From Desulfovibrio sp. (GTDB lineage: Bacteria > Desulfobacterota > Desulfovibrionia > Desulfovibrionales > Desulfovibrionaceae), in contig JACRDI010000021.1 in assembly GCA_016218665.1 (NCBI GenBank), positions 1-64,000 of the forward strand: DNA of 64,000 nucleotides, in the 5' to 3' direction. The position numbers were made by a program, and so were the translations under genes. Shown here piece by piece: positions 8,364-16,755 of the stretch. The notes below the pieces were generated by a model that saw only the letters and a program-made list of their open reading frames with translations, did not search any database and was not told where the DNA came from. Position 1 is the first letter of the stretch; every line of letters begins with the position of its first letter.

Positions 8364-8885
8364 TCATTTCTGGCTGATTTTCCGCCCGTCCAGGCTGTGG
8401 TCCAGGGCAGCCAGCGCCTGTTCCACTGTCTTTCCGCCTGCGAGCGCGAGCCCGGGCGCAATGTCCCGGAGCGGCACGAGGACAAAGGCCCGTTCCAGCA
8501 TGCGTGGGTGCGGCAGGGTCAGGTACTCCCCTTCCATGGCCACCTCGCCGAACAGGAGCAGGTCCAGGTCGATGCGCCGGGGGCCGCCGGGCGTTTCGGA
8601 GTCGCGGTCGCGTCCCATCTTGGCCTCCACCGCCTGCAGGGTGGACAAAAGCCCCTCGGGGGCCCAGATGTCCGAGCCGACCTTGAAGCGCACCACGCAG
8701 TTGGCGAACCAGGGCTGGTCTTTCACCGGGCCCTGGGGTTCGGTCATGTAGATGGGCGACTGCGCGTCGAACACCAGGTCGTTGCCGTAGTGTTCCAGGC
8801 GCTGCAGGGCCTCTTCGATGTTGGCCTCAAGGTCGCCCTGGTTGGAGCCCAGGGAGACGTAGGCGTCTAGAGTTGGGAAATCCGT
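8364..8885 (-). CDS. folK: HPPK (7,8-dihydro-6-hydroxymethylpterin pyrophosphokinase), non-standard start
   Basis: HPPK transfers pyrophosphate from ATP to hydroxymethyl-dihydropterin in folate synthesis. AYVSLGSNQGD at the N-terminus and GPRRIDLDLLLFG near residue 110 are the family signatures. The track starts inside the gene at GTG 8774, losing the first motif. The frame extends to an in-frame TGA upstream, and between that stop and AYVSLG there is no ATG, GTG, TTG or CTG. ACG 8885, seven bases after GGAGG, is the best start candidate and gives 173 residues. It overlaps the dapL 3' end by 19 bases. The product is clear; the start is inferred. Confidence 0.85.
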   Translation of the reverse strand, partial: TDFPTLDAYVSLGSNQGDLEANIEEALQRLEHYGNDLVFDAQSPIYMTEPQGPVKDQPWFANCVVRFKVGSDIWAPEGLLSTLQAVEAKMGRDRDSETPGGPRRIDLDLLLFGEVAMEGEYLTLPHPRMLERAFVLVPLRDIAPGLALAGGKTVEQALAALDHSLDGRKISQK

Positions 8886-10033
8886 AACACCGCCTCCTTC
8901 AGTCGATCCGTGTCAACGGTGAGCGAGATGCGGAAATAGCCCTCGCCCGGGGTGCCGAAGCCGTTGCCCGGGGTGGTCACCACGCCGGTCTCCTTGAGCA
9001 GCTTGGTCACGAAGTCCTGGCTGGTGAAGCCCTTGGGCACCTTGGACCAGATGTAGAAGCTGGCGTCGGGCGTGCGGCAGGAGATGCCGCACTTCTTGAG
9101 GGCGTCCACCACCACGTCGCGGCGTTCCTTGTAGATCTGGCGCAGGCCCACGCAGAACTGGTCGCCCTGGTCCAGCGCCACGATGCCGGCTTCCTGCACG
9201 GCCTGGAAGATGCCGGAGTCCATCTGCTCCTTCACCTTGGCCAGGCCCTTGACCAGGGTGGCGTTGCCGACGGCCATGCCGATGCGCCAGCCGGTCATGT
9301 TGTAGGTCTTGGACAGGGAGTGGAACTCGATGGCCACGTCCTTGCCGCCGGGGATCTCCATGATGGACAGGGGCTTCTTGGCCTCGTCGTAGTAGATCTC
9401 GGTGTAGGCGGCGTCGTGCACCACGATGACGTTGAATTCCTTGGCCTTCTCGATGAGCTTCTCGTAGAACGAGCGCGGAGCCGTGGCGGCCGTGGGGTTG
9501 TTCGGGTAGTTGACGTAGATGAGCTTGGCCTTCTTCCAGGTGTCGTTGGAAATGGCGTCCAGATCGGGCAGGAAGTTGTTCTCGTCCGTCAGCGGCAGGT
9601 ACATGGGAATGCCGCCCACGAACTCGGTGGTGACGCCGTACACCGGGTAGTTCGGCGTGGCGATGAGGGCCACGTCGCCGGGGTTGATGAAGGCCAGCGG
9701 AAAGTGGGCGATGCCCTCCTTGGAGCCGATGAGGCTCACCACCTCGGTGTCCGGGTTCAGGTCCACGCCGAAGCGGCGCTTGTACCAGTCGGCCACGGCC
9801 TTGCGGTAGGCGTACAGGCCCACGTAGGACGGATACTGGTGGTTCACGGGCTTGCGCGCCGCGGCGGCCAGTGCGTCGATGATGAAGTCCGGTGTGGGCA
9901 GGTCGGGGTCGCCGATGCCCAGGCTGATGATGTCGAGCCCCTTGGCGCGCACTTCCTCCTTGGCCTTGTCGATGGCCGCGAAGAGATACGGCGGGAGCTT
10001 GTCGATGCGCTGGGCGAACGTGAATTCGGACAT
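8867..10033 (-). CDS. dapL: LL-diaminopimelate aminotransferase
   Basis: A 388-residue class I/II PLP aminotransferase that converts tetrahydrodipicolinate directly to LL-diaminopimelate using glutamate, bypassing the acylated lysine intermediates. It shows ISLGIGDPDLPTP, NYPNNPTAA, and the PLP lysine in HSLSKTYNMTGWRIG, with C-terminal YFRISLTVD. The SLSKTYNMTGWR form is typical of DapL-type enzymes. ATG 10033 follows AAGGAG. A consensus-like promoter lies just upstream, and the ribosome site for folK falls inside its 3' end. lysA at 21 kb supplies the last lysine step. Confusion with another aminotransferase of the same fold is possible but less likely. Confidence 0.88.
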   Translation of the reverse strand: MSEFTFAQRIDKLPPYLFAAIDKAKEEVRAKGLDIISLGIGDPDLPTPDFIIDALAAAARKPVNHQYPSYVGLYAYRKAVADWYKRRFGVDLNPDTEVVSLIGSKEGIAHFPLAFINPGDVALIATPNYPVYGVTTEFVGGIPMYLPLTDENNFLPDLDAISNDTWKKAKLIYVNYPNNPTAATAPRSFYEKLIEKAKEFNVIVVHDAAYTEIYYDEAKKPLSIMEIPGGKDVAIEFHSLSKTYNMTGWRIGMAVGNATLVKGLAKVKEQMDSGIFQAVQEAGIVALDQGDQFCVGLRQIYKERRDVVVDALKKCGISCRTPDASFYIWSKVPKGFTSQDFVTKLLKETGVVTTPGNGFGTPGEGYFRISLTVDTDRLKEAVLRISQL

Positions 10034-10066
10034 TGGGTTCTCCTTGGGAGCTGAAATGGAGTCGCT

Positions 10067-10095
10067 TATGTACTTCCAGGGCCGTGCGCTGTCAA
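10067..10095 (-). promoter_or_regulatory. Sigma70-type promoter for dapL-folK
   Basis: On the minus strand TTGACA (10090-10095) is separated by exactly 17 bases from TACATA (10067-10072), about 35 bases before the dapL start. Confidence 0.6.
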
Positions 10096-10152
10096 TCGAG
10101 CCCAGGCGCGGCGGGCGTTGCCGTTGCGCCTTGCCGTCGTGCGGGTTTGCGT

Positions 10153-10168
10153 CTTGCCCAAGGGCAAG
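10153..10168. repeat. Inverted repeat between dapL and xerD
   Basis: CTTGCCC-AA-GGGCAAG has 7-bp arms and a 2-base centre and lies in the 237-base divergent region. The centre is too tight for a good terminator and no T run follows on the plus strand, so a protein-binding site is more likely than an RNA hairpin. Confidence 0.4.
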
Positions 10169-10270
10169 AAAAAGTTTAGAACAAACACGCCCAGTGGTGA
10201 TTAATGGCTCGCCGGCCGCTCACATGCGACCGGAAGACCCCGGCGCACCTCAATCTCTGGTGATGATCCC

Positions 10271-11233
10271 ATGAGCAGCTCTGAAGCGGCGCCGCACACT
10301 CCCCTGTCGCATCCCATCGCCGACAGGTTCCTGGAGCACCTGACCGTGGAGCGGGGGCTCTCGGAACACACGCTGGCCGCCTACGGCGCGGACATCACCG
10401 CCCTGCTCGCCTTTCTGGACGGCCTGGGCGTGGGCCTTGAGCGCTGCACCACCCGGCACCTGTTCCTCTACCTCACGCACCTGCGCGCCAGGAAGCTTGC
10501 CGCCGCCAGCCTGGCCCGTCACCTTTCCACCCTGCGCGGGCTGTTCGCCTTCGCCGTGCAGGGCCGGCTGCTGGAGGAAGACCCATCCGCCCTGCTGGAG
10601 AACCCCAAGCTCCCCGCCCAGTTGCCGGAGTTCCTGACCCGCGACGAGATGGACCGCCTGCTGGACCAGCCGGACATGGGCGCGCAGCTGGGCTTTCGCG
10701 ACCGCGTGATGCTTGAGCTGCTCTACGCCGCGGGCCTGCGCATCTCCGAGCTCATCGGCCTGCAACTGGGCGACTTCGACCCGCAGACGGGCATCTTGCG
10801 CGTGTTCGGCAAGCGCGCCAAGGAGCGCTTCGTGCCCATCCACTTCGGCGCGCAGAAGCTCCTTTCCGACTACCTGGACCTGAAGCGCGCGGCCTTCCAC
10901 CCCGTGTGCCGGATGATCTTCCTCAACCGTTCGGGCAAGGGCCTCACCCGGCAAGGCGTGTGGAAGCTCATCAAGAAGTACGCCGAAACGGCCGGCATCC
11001 GGCGCAGCATCTCGCCGCACACCTTCCGCCACACCTTCGCCACGCACCTGCTGGAGGGCGGGGCCGACCTGCGCACCGTGCAGCTTCTGCTGGGCCACGC
11101 GGCCATCAACGCCACGGAGATCTACACCCACATCCAGTCCGGCAGGCTCATGCGCATCCACGAGCAGTACCACCCGCGCTCCACGGCCTTTGCCGCCGCC
11201 AAAGCGCGCAGCACAGGAAAAACCCCATCATGA
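10271..11233 (+). CDS. xerD: Tyrosine recombinase XerD-type
   Basis: A 320-residue site-specific recombinase that resolves chromosome dimers with a XerC partner at dif. The N-terminal SAM-like core-binding domain (residues 15-100, VERGLSEHTLAAYGAD) is followed by the catalytic domain with the full set: Arg in AAGLRISEL, Lys in FGKRAKERF, HTFRHTFATHL, LLGHAAI and Tyr in ATEIYTHI. There are no adjacent attachment repeats or phage genes, so it is a housekeeping recombinase. The ribosome site is poor. Its stop overlaps the next start by four bases (ATGA), implying coupling. The C/D distinction is by overall similarity only. Confidence 0.85.
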   Translation: MSSSEAAPHTPLSHPIADRFLEHLTVERGLSEHTLAAYGADITALLAFLDGLGVGLERCTTRHLFLYLTHLRARKLAAASLARHLSTLRGLFAFAVQGRLLEEDPSALLENPKLPAQLPEFLTRDEMDRLLDQPDMGAQLGFRDRVMLELLYAAGLRISELIGLQLGDFDPQTGILRVFGKRAKERFVPIHFGAQKLLSDYLDLKRAAFHPVCRMIFLNRSGKGLTRQGVWKLIKKYAETAGIRRSISPHTFRHTFATHLLEGGADLRTVQLLLGHAAINATEIYTHIQSGRLMRIHEQYHPRSTAFAAAKARSTGKTPS

Positions 11234-13941
11234 ACGCCCCGGCACGCCCGCGCCCCAAGACCGTCATCACCGCCCACGCCAACGCCGACTTCGACGCCCT
11301 GGCGGCCATGATCGCGGCCAGCAGCCTGTATCCGGACGCGGCGCTCGTCTTTCCCGGCAGCCAGGAGAAGAACCTCCGCAACTTCTACATCCAGAGCACC
11401 ACGTACCTGTTCAATTTCAAGGCCTTCAAGGATATCGACATCAGCGAAGTGGAGCTCCTGGTCATCGTGGACACCAGGCAGAAGTCCCGCGTGGCCCACG
11501 TGCAGCCCCTGCTCGACAAGCCGGACATCCGCATCCACGTGTTCGACCACCACCCCGACACTGAGGAGGATGTGGCGGCCGAGTACTCCTGCGTGAAGAA
11601 CTGGGGCTCCACCACCACCATCATCACCCACGAGCTCATGGCCAGGGGCATCGTTCCCGGCATCGAGGAAGCCACGGTGCTGGGCCTGGGCATTTTCGAG
11701 GACACGGGCTCCTTCACCTTCAACTCCACCACGCCGGAGGACTTCACCGCCGCCGCCTGGCTGCGCCAGAACGGCATGGACCTGGGCGTCATCTCCGACC
11801 TCCTGGCCCGCGACCTGTCCTCGGAGCAGATCCGCGTGCTCTCCGAGCTCATCGAGTCGGCCAAGGTGCACGACTTCCACGGCATCGAGGTGACCGTCGC
11901 CGAGGTGAGCACGGAAGAGTTCATCAGCGATTTCGCCTACCTCGTGCACAAGTTCATCGACATGGAGAACGTGCGCGTCATGTTCGCCCTGGGCCGCATG
12001 GGCGACCGCATCCACATCGTGGCGCGCTCCCGCGTGGGCGAGGTCAACGTGGGCTTCATCTGCTCCTTCTTCGGCGGCGGCGGCCACGGGTACGCTGCCT
12101 CGGCCACGGTGAAGGACAAGACCCTGAGCGAGGTGCGCGACGAGCTCATCGCCCTGCTCTACTCCCACATCAATCCGCAGATCACCGCCGGCAGCATCAT
12201 GAGCAGGCCGCCCAAGGTCATCGAGTCGGACAAGAGCATGCGGGAAGCGGCGGACGTGATGACCCGCTTCAGCCTGAAGGCCATGGCCGTGGTGGCGCCG
12301 GGCACCATGCGCTGCGTGGGCCTGCTGGACCACCGCACCGCGGACAAGGCCGTGGCCCACGGGCTGAAGGACGTGGCCCTGGCCGAGTACATGCTGACGG
12401 AGTACATGAGCGTGGGGCCGGGCGCCTCCCTGCATCAGGTCATGGAGATCGTCATCGGCAAGCGGCAGCGCTTCCTGCCCGTGGTCGAGGGCGGCGAGAT
12501 CATCGGCGTGGTGACGCGCACCGACCTGGTGAACCTGCTTGTGGAGGAATCCGCGCGCATCCCGGAGACCCTCATGCCCGACCCCAAGCGCGAGCGGAAC
12601 ATCCGGCCGGTCATGCGCACGCAGCTTCCGGGCTCCATCCTGGCCCTGCTGGAGCAGGCGGGCATGCTGGCCAAAGAGCTGGGCTACAAGATCTACGCCG
12701 TGGGCGGCTTCGTGCGCGACATCCTCCTGGCCCGCCCCAACCTGGACATCGACCTCGTGGTGGAAGGCGACGGCATCCGCTTCGCCCACGAACTGGCCAA
12801 GGCCCGGCAGGGCCGTGTGAAGGAGCACCAGAAGTTCAAGACCGCCGTGGTGGTTTTCCCCGATGGCCAGCGCATCGACGTGGCCACGGCCCGGCTGGAG
12901 TACTACGAGTATCCCACCGCCCTGCCCACGGTGGAGCTTTCGTCAATCAAGATGGACCTGTACCGCCGCGACTTCACGGTCAACGCCCTGGCCCTGAACC
13001 TCTCGCCCGGGCACTTCGGCCAGCTCATGGACTTCTTCGGCGCCCAGCGCGACATCAAGGAAAAGACCATCCGCGTCTTGCACTCCTTAAGCTTCGTGGA
13101 GGACCCCACCCGCATTCTGCGCGCTGTGCGCTTCGAGCAGCGCTTCAATTTCCGCATCGACGGCCAGACCCTCCGGCTCATCAAGAACGCCGTGCAGCTC
13201 AACCTCTTCGCCAAGCTCTCCGGCAGCAGGCTCACCCACGAGCTGCAGCTCATCCTTGAGGAAGAGCACGTGCTGGAATGCCTGAACCGCCTGCAGGACC
13301 TGAAGCTCCTGGCGGCCATACACCCGCAGCTCAACCTCGACGCGGACCGCATGCGCGTGCTGATGGAACTGCGCAAGGTGCACGACTGGTACAGCCTGCT
13401 CTACCTGGAGCCGCCCGTGAACAGCTGGCGGCTGTACATCCTGGGCCTCACCATGGGCACGGAGCGCGAGCAGTTCGAGCAGATCTGCCGCCGCCTGCGC
13501 TTCTCCGACCGGGAACTGCGGGAGTTCCTCAACCTGCGCGACCACATCGCCGAGGCCCTGGCGCGGCTCATGACCTGGCAGGAAGCCCAGTCGAGCATGA
13601 GCGAGATCTATTTCACCCTGGACCCGCTGCCCGTGGAAGGGGTGCTCTTCCTTATGGCGCGCAGCCGGCGCGAGGTGATGCGCAAGAACATCTCGCAGTA
13701 TCTCACCAGGTTGCGCAGCCAGGAGCTGCTCATGGACGGCTCGGACCTGAAGACCCTGGGGCTCAGGAACGGGCCCGGTTTCACGGCCATTCTGCGCCAG
13801 GTGCGCGCCGCGGCCATCGACGGCGCGGCCACGACCAGGGAACGACAGCTTGAGCTTGCCAAGACTCTGCTGGAAAAGCTACGCAAGGATGGCTTGGACG
13901 CGGTGCAGCACAGACCCCGGAACGGGCGCGGCGCGCACTGA
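11230..13941 (+). CDS. DHH phosphoesterase - CBS pair - tRNA nucleotidyltransferase/poly(A) polymerase fusion
   Basis: A 903-residue, three-part protein. Residues 1-310 are a DHH/DHHA1 phosphoesterase (AHANADFDALAAM, HVFDHHPD, FFGGGGHGYAA). Residues about 320-437 hold two CBS domains (AGSIMSRPPKVIESD; RFLPVVEGGEIIGVVTRTDL). From about 480 comes a class II nucleotidyltransferase head, AVGGFVRDILLARPNLDIDLVVEG, then the neck/RNA-binding body. DHH proteins degrade nanoRNA or cyclic dinucleotides; the head adds CCA, A or poly(A) to RNA 3' ends; CBS pairs sense adenine nucleotides. Similar fusions are known and are usually labelled CBS/poly(A) polymerase proteins. ATG 11230 overlaps the xerD stop. 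CCA versus A-only addition cannot be decided by eye. Confidence 0.88.
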   Translation: MNAPARPRPKTVITAHANADFDALAAMIAASSLYPDAALVFPGSQEKNLRNFYIQSTTYLFNFKAFKDIDISEVELLVIVDTRQKSRVAHVQPLLDKPDIRIHVFDHHPDTEEDVAAEYSCVKNWGSTTTIITHELMARGIVPGIEEATVLGLGIFEDTGSFTFNSTTPEDFTAAAWLRQNGMDLGVISDLLARDLSSEQIRVLSELIESAKVHDFHGIEVTVAEVSTEEFISDFAYLVHKFIDMENVRVMFALGRMGDRIHIVARSRVGEVNVGFICSFFGGGGHGYAASATVKDKTLSEVRDELIALLYSHINPQITAGSIMSRPPKVIESDKSMREAADVMTRFSLKAMAVVAPGTMRCVGLLDHRTADKAVAHGLKDVALAEYMLTEYMSVGPGASLHQVMEIVIGKRQRFLPVVEGGEIIGVVTRTDLVNLLVEESARIPETLMPDPKRERNIRPVMRTQLPGSILALLEQAGMLAKELGYKIYAVGGFVRDILLARPNLDIDLVVEGDGIRFAHELAKARQGRVKEHQKFKTAVVVFPDGQRIDVATARLEYYEYPTALPTVELSSIKMDLYRRDFTVNALALNLSPGHFGQLMDFFGAQRDIKEKTIRVLHSLSFVEDPTRILRAVRFEQRFNFRIDGQTLRLIKNAVQLNLFAKLSGSRLTHELQLILEEEHVLECLNRLQDLKLLAAIHPQLNLDADRMRVLMELRKVHDWYSLLYLEPPVNSWRLYILGLTMGTEREQFEQICRRLRFSDRELREFLNLRDHIAEALARLMTWQEAQSSMSEIYFTLDPLPVEGVLFLMARSRREVMRKNISQYLTRLRSQELLMDGSDLKTLGLRNGPGFTAILRQVRAAAIDGAATTRERQLELAKTLLEKLRKDGLDAVQHRPRNGRGAH

Positions 13942-14262
13942 CCGGCCCCGGCCCGGGAAGACTCCGCGCGCAGCGGGCGATGGGCCGCAAGCGGCTTTTT
14001 TCGCCTCCGGGCCGCAGCGCGCACGCGGCGAAGAGTGCCCACGCAGGGTGATGAACGTGCGTGATCGCCTCGCAACGGCAACCGGGGCCTCATTTTTCTC
14101 GCCTTCATCCCTCAGAAGGCGTGTTCATGGCCATACCGCATCCGGCTCCCCCAGCTTGACGCGGCCCCTGGGCCCGCTCATGGGCCACGGTTCAAGAGCG
14201 GACCGCGGACGGCTGTCGGCGTGGCTGGAACGAATGACGGAGTGCACCTTGGAGGGCATGAC
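13942..14262 (+). other. Intergenic region before the antiporter gene
   Basis: This 321-base gap holds a short hairpin GCCG-CAAG-CGGC followed by six T (13984-14001), a weak terminator, and a second stem CGCCTTC/GAAGGCG (14100-14106 with 14115-14121) without a T run, which could be a leader structure. No convincing promoter or small ORF is visible. Confidence 0.5.
13984..14001 (+). terminator. Weak terminator after the DHH-CBS-nucleotidyltransferase gene
   Basis: A four-bp GCCG/CGGC stem with loop CAAG is followed by T6, about 40 bases past the stop. The stem is short, so efficiency is doubtful. Confidence 0.5.
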
Positions 14263-15687
14263 ATGACCGGAAAACAGTTTAGCAAGGCAATGGCGCTGGC
14301 GGTGATCATCAGCCTGGCCGCGTGCCCGGCGCTTGCGTCCGAGGGCCAGGCGGTCCTGGACGGATCGGCCCTTTCCTTCTGGTGGGCGCTGCCCTTCATC
14401 TGCATGCTGCTGTCCATCGCCGTCATGCCGCTGGCGCTGCCCGTGATCTGGGCCGAGCACTACGGCAAGATCGCGGCGTTCTGGGCCCTGTGCTTTCTCG
14501 TTCCCTGCGCCATCCTGTACGGCCCGGAACTCGCCGTTGGCGTTCTGGCCCACACCCTCGTCCTGGAGTACGTCCCGTTCCTCATCCTGCTCTTCGCGCT
14601 GTTCACCATCTCCGGCGGGGTGCGGCTGAGCGGCAGATTGAGCGGCGGGCCGGCCGCGAACACCGCGCTGCTCGCGGTGGGCACAGTGCTTTCCAGCGTC
14701 ATGGGCACCACGGGCGCCTCCATGCTGCTCATCCGCCCGCTGCTGCGCGCGAACGAACACCGCGAGCACAAGGTGCACACGGTGGTGTTCTTCATCTTCC
14801 TGGTGGCCAACATCGGCGGCTCCCTCACCCCTCTGGGCGACCCGCCGCTGTTCCTCGGCTTCCTGAAAGGCGTGCGCTTCTTTTGGACCACCACGCATCT
14901 GTTCGGCGAAATGCTCTTTGCCAGCGCCATCCTGCTCACGCTCTATTTCGCCATCGACACCCGCATGATGCGCAGGGAAAAGCACGCCGCGCCCGCGCGC
15001 CGCGGCCACGCCCTGAGACTTGAGGGCGGAGTGAACGTGCTGCTGCTGCTGGGCGTGGTGGCCGGCGTGCTGCTGAGCGGCATATGGGAGCCCGGCGTGG
15101 AGTTCCCGCTCGGACCGGTGGCAGTGGCCCTGCAGGACGTCACGCGCGACGCGCTGCTGCTCGGCCTGGCCGGCCTTTCCCTGGTCTTTACCTCCAGGCA
15201 GACCAGGGAGCTCAACAACTTCAGCTGGGAGCCCATCGAGGAGGTGGCCAAGCTCTTCTTCGGCATCTTCGTCACCATGATCCCGGCGATCACCATGCTC
15301 AAGGCCGGGACCAACGGGGCGTTCCGCGACATCATCGCCCTGGTGAGCAATGATGGGCAGCCGGTGAACCACATGTACTTCTGGCTTTCGGGCATACTTT
15401 CGAGCTTTCTGGACAACGCGCCCACCTACCTCGTTTTCTTCAACACGGCCGGCGGCGACGCGGCCTCGCTCATGCAGGACGCCCCGCGAACCCTGGCGGC
15501 CATCTCCTGCGGCTCGGTGTTCATGGGCGCCAACTCCTACATCGGCAACGCCCCCAACTTCATGGTGCGCAGCATCGCCGAAGCGCAGGGCGTGAAGATG
15601 CCCAGCTTCTTCGGCTACATGGCCTGGTCGGTGGGAATCCTCATCCCGCTCTTCCTGCTGATCACGGTCGTCTTCTTCCGGGGGTAG
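14263..15687 (+). CDS. NhaD-type sodium:proton antiporter
   Basis: A 474-residue polytopic inner-membrane transporter with about 12 hydrophobic segments. SSVMGTTGASMLLIRPLL, NIGGSLTPLGDPPLFLGFL and FLDNAPTYLVFF are typical of the NhaD/ion-transporter superfamily, where the helix-breaking NIGG..PLGDPP and DNAPT regions bind Na+. It begins with a signal-like hydrophobic segment, and the product should exchange Na+ or Li+ for H+. ATG 14263 follows GGAGGG; the track GTG start 14 codons upstream has no comparable site. It stands alone. An anion transporter of the same superfamily is the main alternative. Confidence 0.8.
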   Translation: MTGKQFSKAMALAVIISLAACPALASEGQAVLDGSALSFWWALPFICMLLSIAVMPLALPVIWAEHYGKIAAFWALCFLVPCAILYGPELAVGVLAHTLVLEYVPFLILLFALFTISGGVRLSGRLSGGPAANTALLAVGTVLSSVMGTTGASMLLIRPLLRANEHREHKVHTVVFFIFLVANIGGSLTPLGDPPLFLGFLKGVRFFWTTTHLFGEMLFASAILLTLYFAIDTRMMRREKHAAPARRGHALRLEGGVNVLLLLGVVAGVLLSGIWEPGVEFPLGPVAVALQDVTRDALLLGLAGLSLVFTSRQTRELNNFSWEPIEEVAKLFFGIFVTMIPAITMLKAGTNGAFRDIIALVSNDGQPVNHMYFWLSGILSSFLDNAPTYLVFFNTAGGDAASLMQDAPRTLAAISCGSVFMGANSYIGNAPNFMVRSIAEAQGVKMPSFFGYMAWSVGILIPLFLLITVVFFRG

Positions 15688-15749
15688 CGGGAGAATTCAA
15701 CAGGTTTCCAACAACGCGTTCAAACGGTGCGCTCAAGCGGCGCGCTCCA

Positions 15750-15769
15750 CCGGCCTCGAAACGGGCCGG
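15750..15769 (+). other. Hairpin downstream of the antiporter gene
   Basis: CCGGCC-TCGAAACG-GGCCGG forms a stable 6-bp stem in the 178-base gap before the HIT gene. No T run follows, so it is either a Rho-dependent 3' end structure or part of the next leader. Confidence 0.35.
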
Positions 15770-15865
15770 AGAGGCTTACGGGCCTTGCCCTTGGCTGCGC
15801 CAAACGATAAGAAGGCCTTGGCGGCAAACGGCGACGAAATCCTGGCCGCACGTGAGAGGACAGCA

Positions 15866-16354
15866 ATGAACGTCTTGTGGGCGCCCTGGCGCATGGAATA
15901 TATTCTCGGCCCCAAATCGGGTGAGTGCGTGTTCTGCATTCCGCCGCACACGCAGGAGGATGCGGAACGGTTCATCCTGCACCGCGGCGTGCACAGCTAC
16001 GTCATCATGAACCGCTACCCGTACAACAACGCGCACCTCATGGTGACGCCCTACCGCCATGTGAACTGCCTCACCGCACTGGCGCCCGAGGAAGCCCACG
16101 ACTGCATGGACCTCATGCAGCACTGCGTGCGCATCCTGCAGGACGTGTTCAAGCCCCACGGCATCAATGCCGGGCTGAACCTGGGCGAGGCCGCCGGCTC
16201 GGGCATCGCCGCGCACATCCATTTCCAGATCGTGCCGCGCTGGAACGGCGACAGCTCCTTCATGGCCGTGTTCAGCGAAACCCGCGTCATCCCGGAACAT
16301 CTGCGCGCCACCTACAACAACCTGAAGCCGCACTTCGACGCCCTGGGCAAGTGA
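15866..16354 (+). CDS. HIT family nucleotide hydrolase/phosphorylase
   Basis: A 162-residue histidine-triad protein. The catalytic HIHFQIVPRW fits the HxHxQxxPRW form seen in the Ap4A phosphorylase-like bacterial branch, and N-terminal LWAPWRMEYI plus CVFC are typical of that group. It likely acts on dinucleoside polyphosphates or nucleoside phosphoramidates. ATG 15866 follows GAGAGGA; the 27 upstream codons in the track are not credible. It is followed after 33 bases by the LapA-like gene and heads a same-strand run to mutS. Confidence 0.88.
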   Translation: MNVLWAPWRMEYILGPKSGECVFCIPPHTQEDAERFILHRGVHSYVIMNRYPYNNAHLMVTPYRHVNCLTALAPEEAHDCMDLMQHCVRILQDVFKPHGINAGLNLGEAAGSGIAAHIHFQIVPRWNGDSSFMAVFSETRVIPEHLRATYNNLKPHFDALGK

Positions 16355-16387
16355 GCCCGGAGCCCGCGAACGTTAAGGAGAACCGCC

Positions 16388-16732
16388 ATGCGTTTTCTAA
16401 AATTCCTGGTCCTGCTGCTGGTTTTCGTGGCGTCCATGCTGTTCTTCGTGCAGAACAACCAGTCCCTTTCCGCAACGGTGCAGTTGGAGTTCAAGGTTCT
16501 CTCCCTGGCGCTCTATTCCCTGCCGTTGCCGGTGTACTTTCTGGTGCTGGCCGGGTTTTTCCTGGGCGCGCTGTTCACCCTGGCCTTCCTGCTCATTGAC
16601 CGCATCCGCCTGGGCCTGGAGCTGAAGGGCCTGCGCACGCGCCACGCCGCTCTGGAGGACGAGGTGCTCGCCCTGCGCACCATTCCCCTGAACCAGCCGC
16701 AGAATCAGCCCCAGCCCCCGGTCGGGCTGTAA
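16388..16732 (+). CDS. LapA-domain inner-membrane protein
   Basis: A 114-residue protein with two membrane segments (residues 4-22 and 41-65) and a cytoplasmic coiled-coil tail, the LapA/DUF1049 layout. In enterobacteria LapA works with the TPR protein LapB to regulate LPS synthesis through LpxC turnover. The next gene here encodes a LapB-like protein, so the pair is conserved. FVQNNQSLSATVQLEF in the inter-helix loop matches the family consensus. A proline/glutamine tail follows the coiled coil. It has a good ribosome site (AAGGAG). Confidence 0.85.
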   Translation: MRFLKFLVLLLVFVASMLFFVQNNQSLSATVQLEFKVLSLALYSLPLPVYFLVLAGFFLGALFTLAFLLIDRIRLGLELKGLRTRHAALEDEVLALRTIPLNQPQNQPQPPVGL

Positions 16733-16755
16733 CCGGCCAGACGAGGAGACCGCGC

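Noticed and set aside
10271-11233. XerD as an integrase of a mobile element
   Set aside because: No direct repeats, tRNA target, phage or transposon genes nearby; full XerD-like layout fits chromosome dimer resolution.
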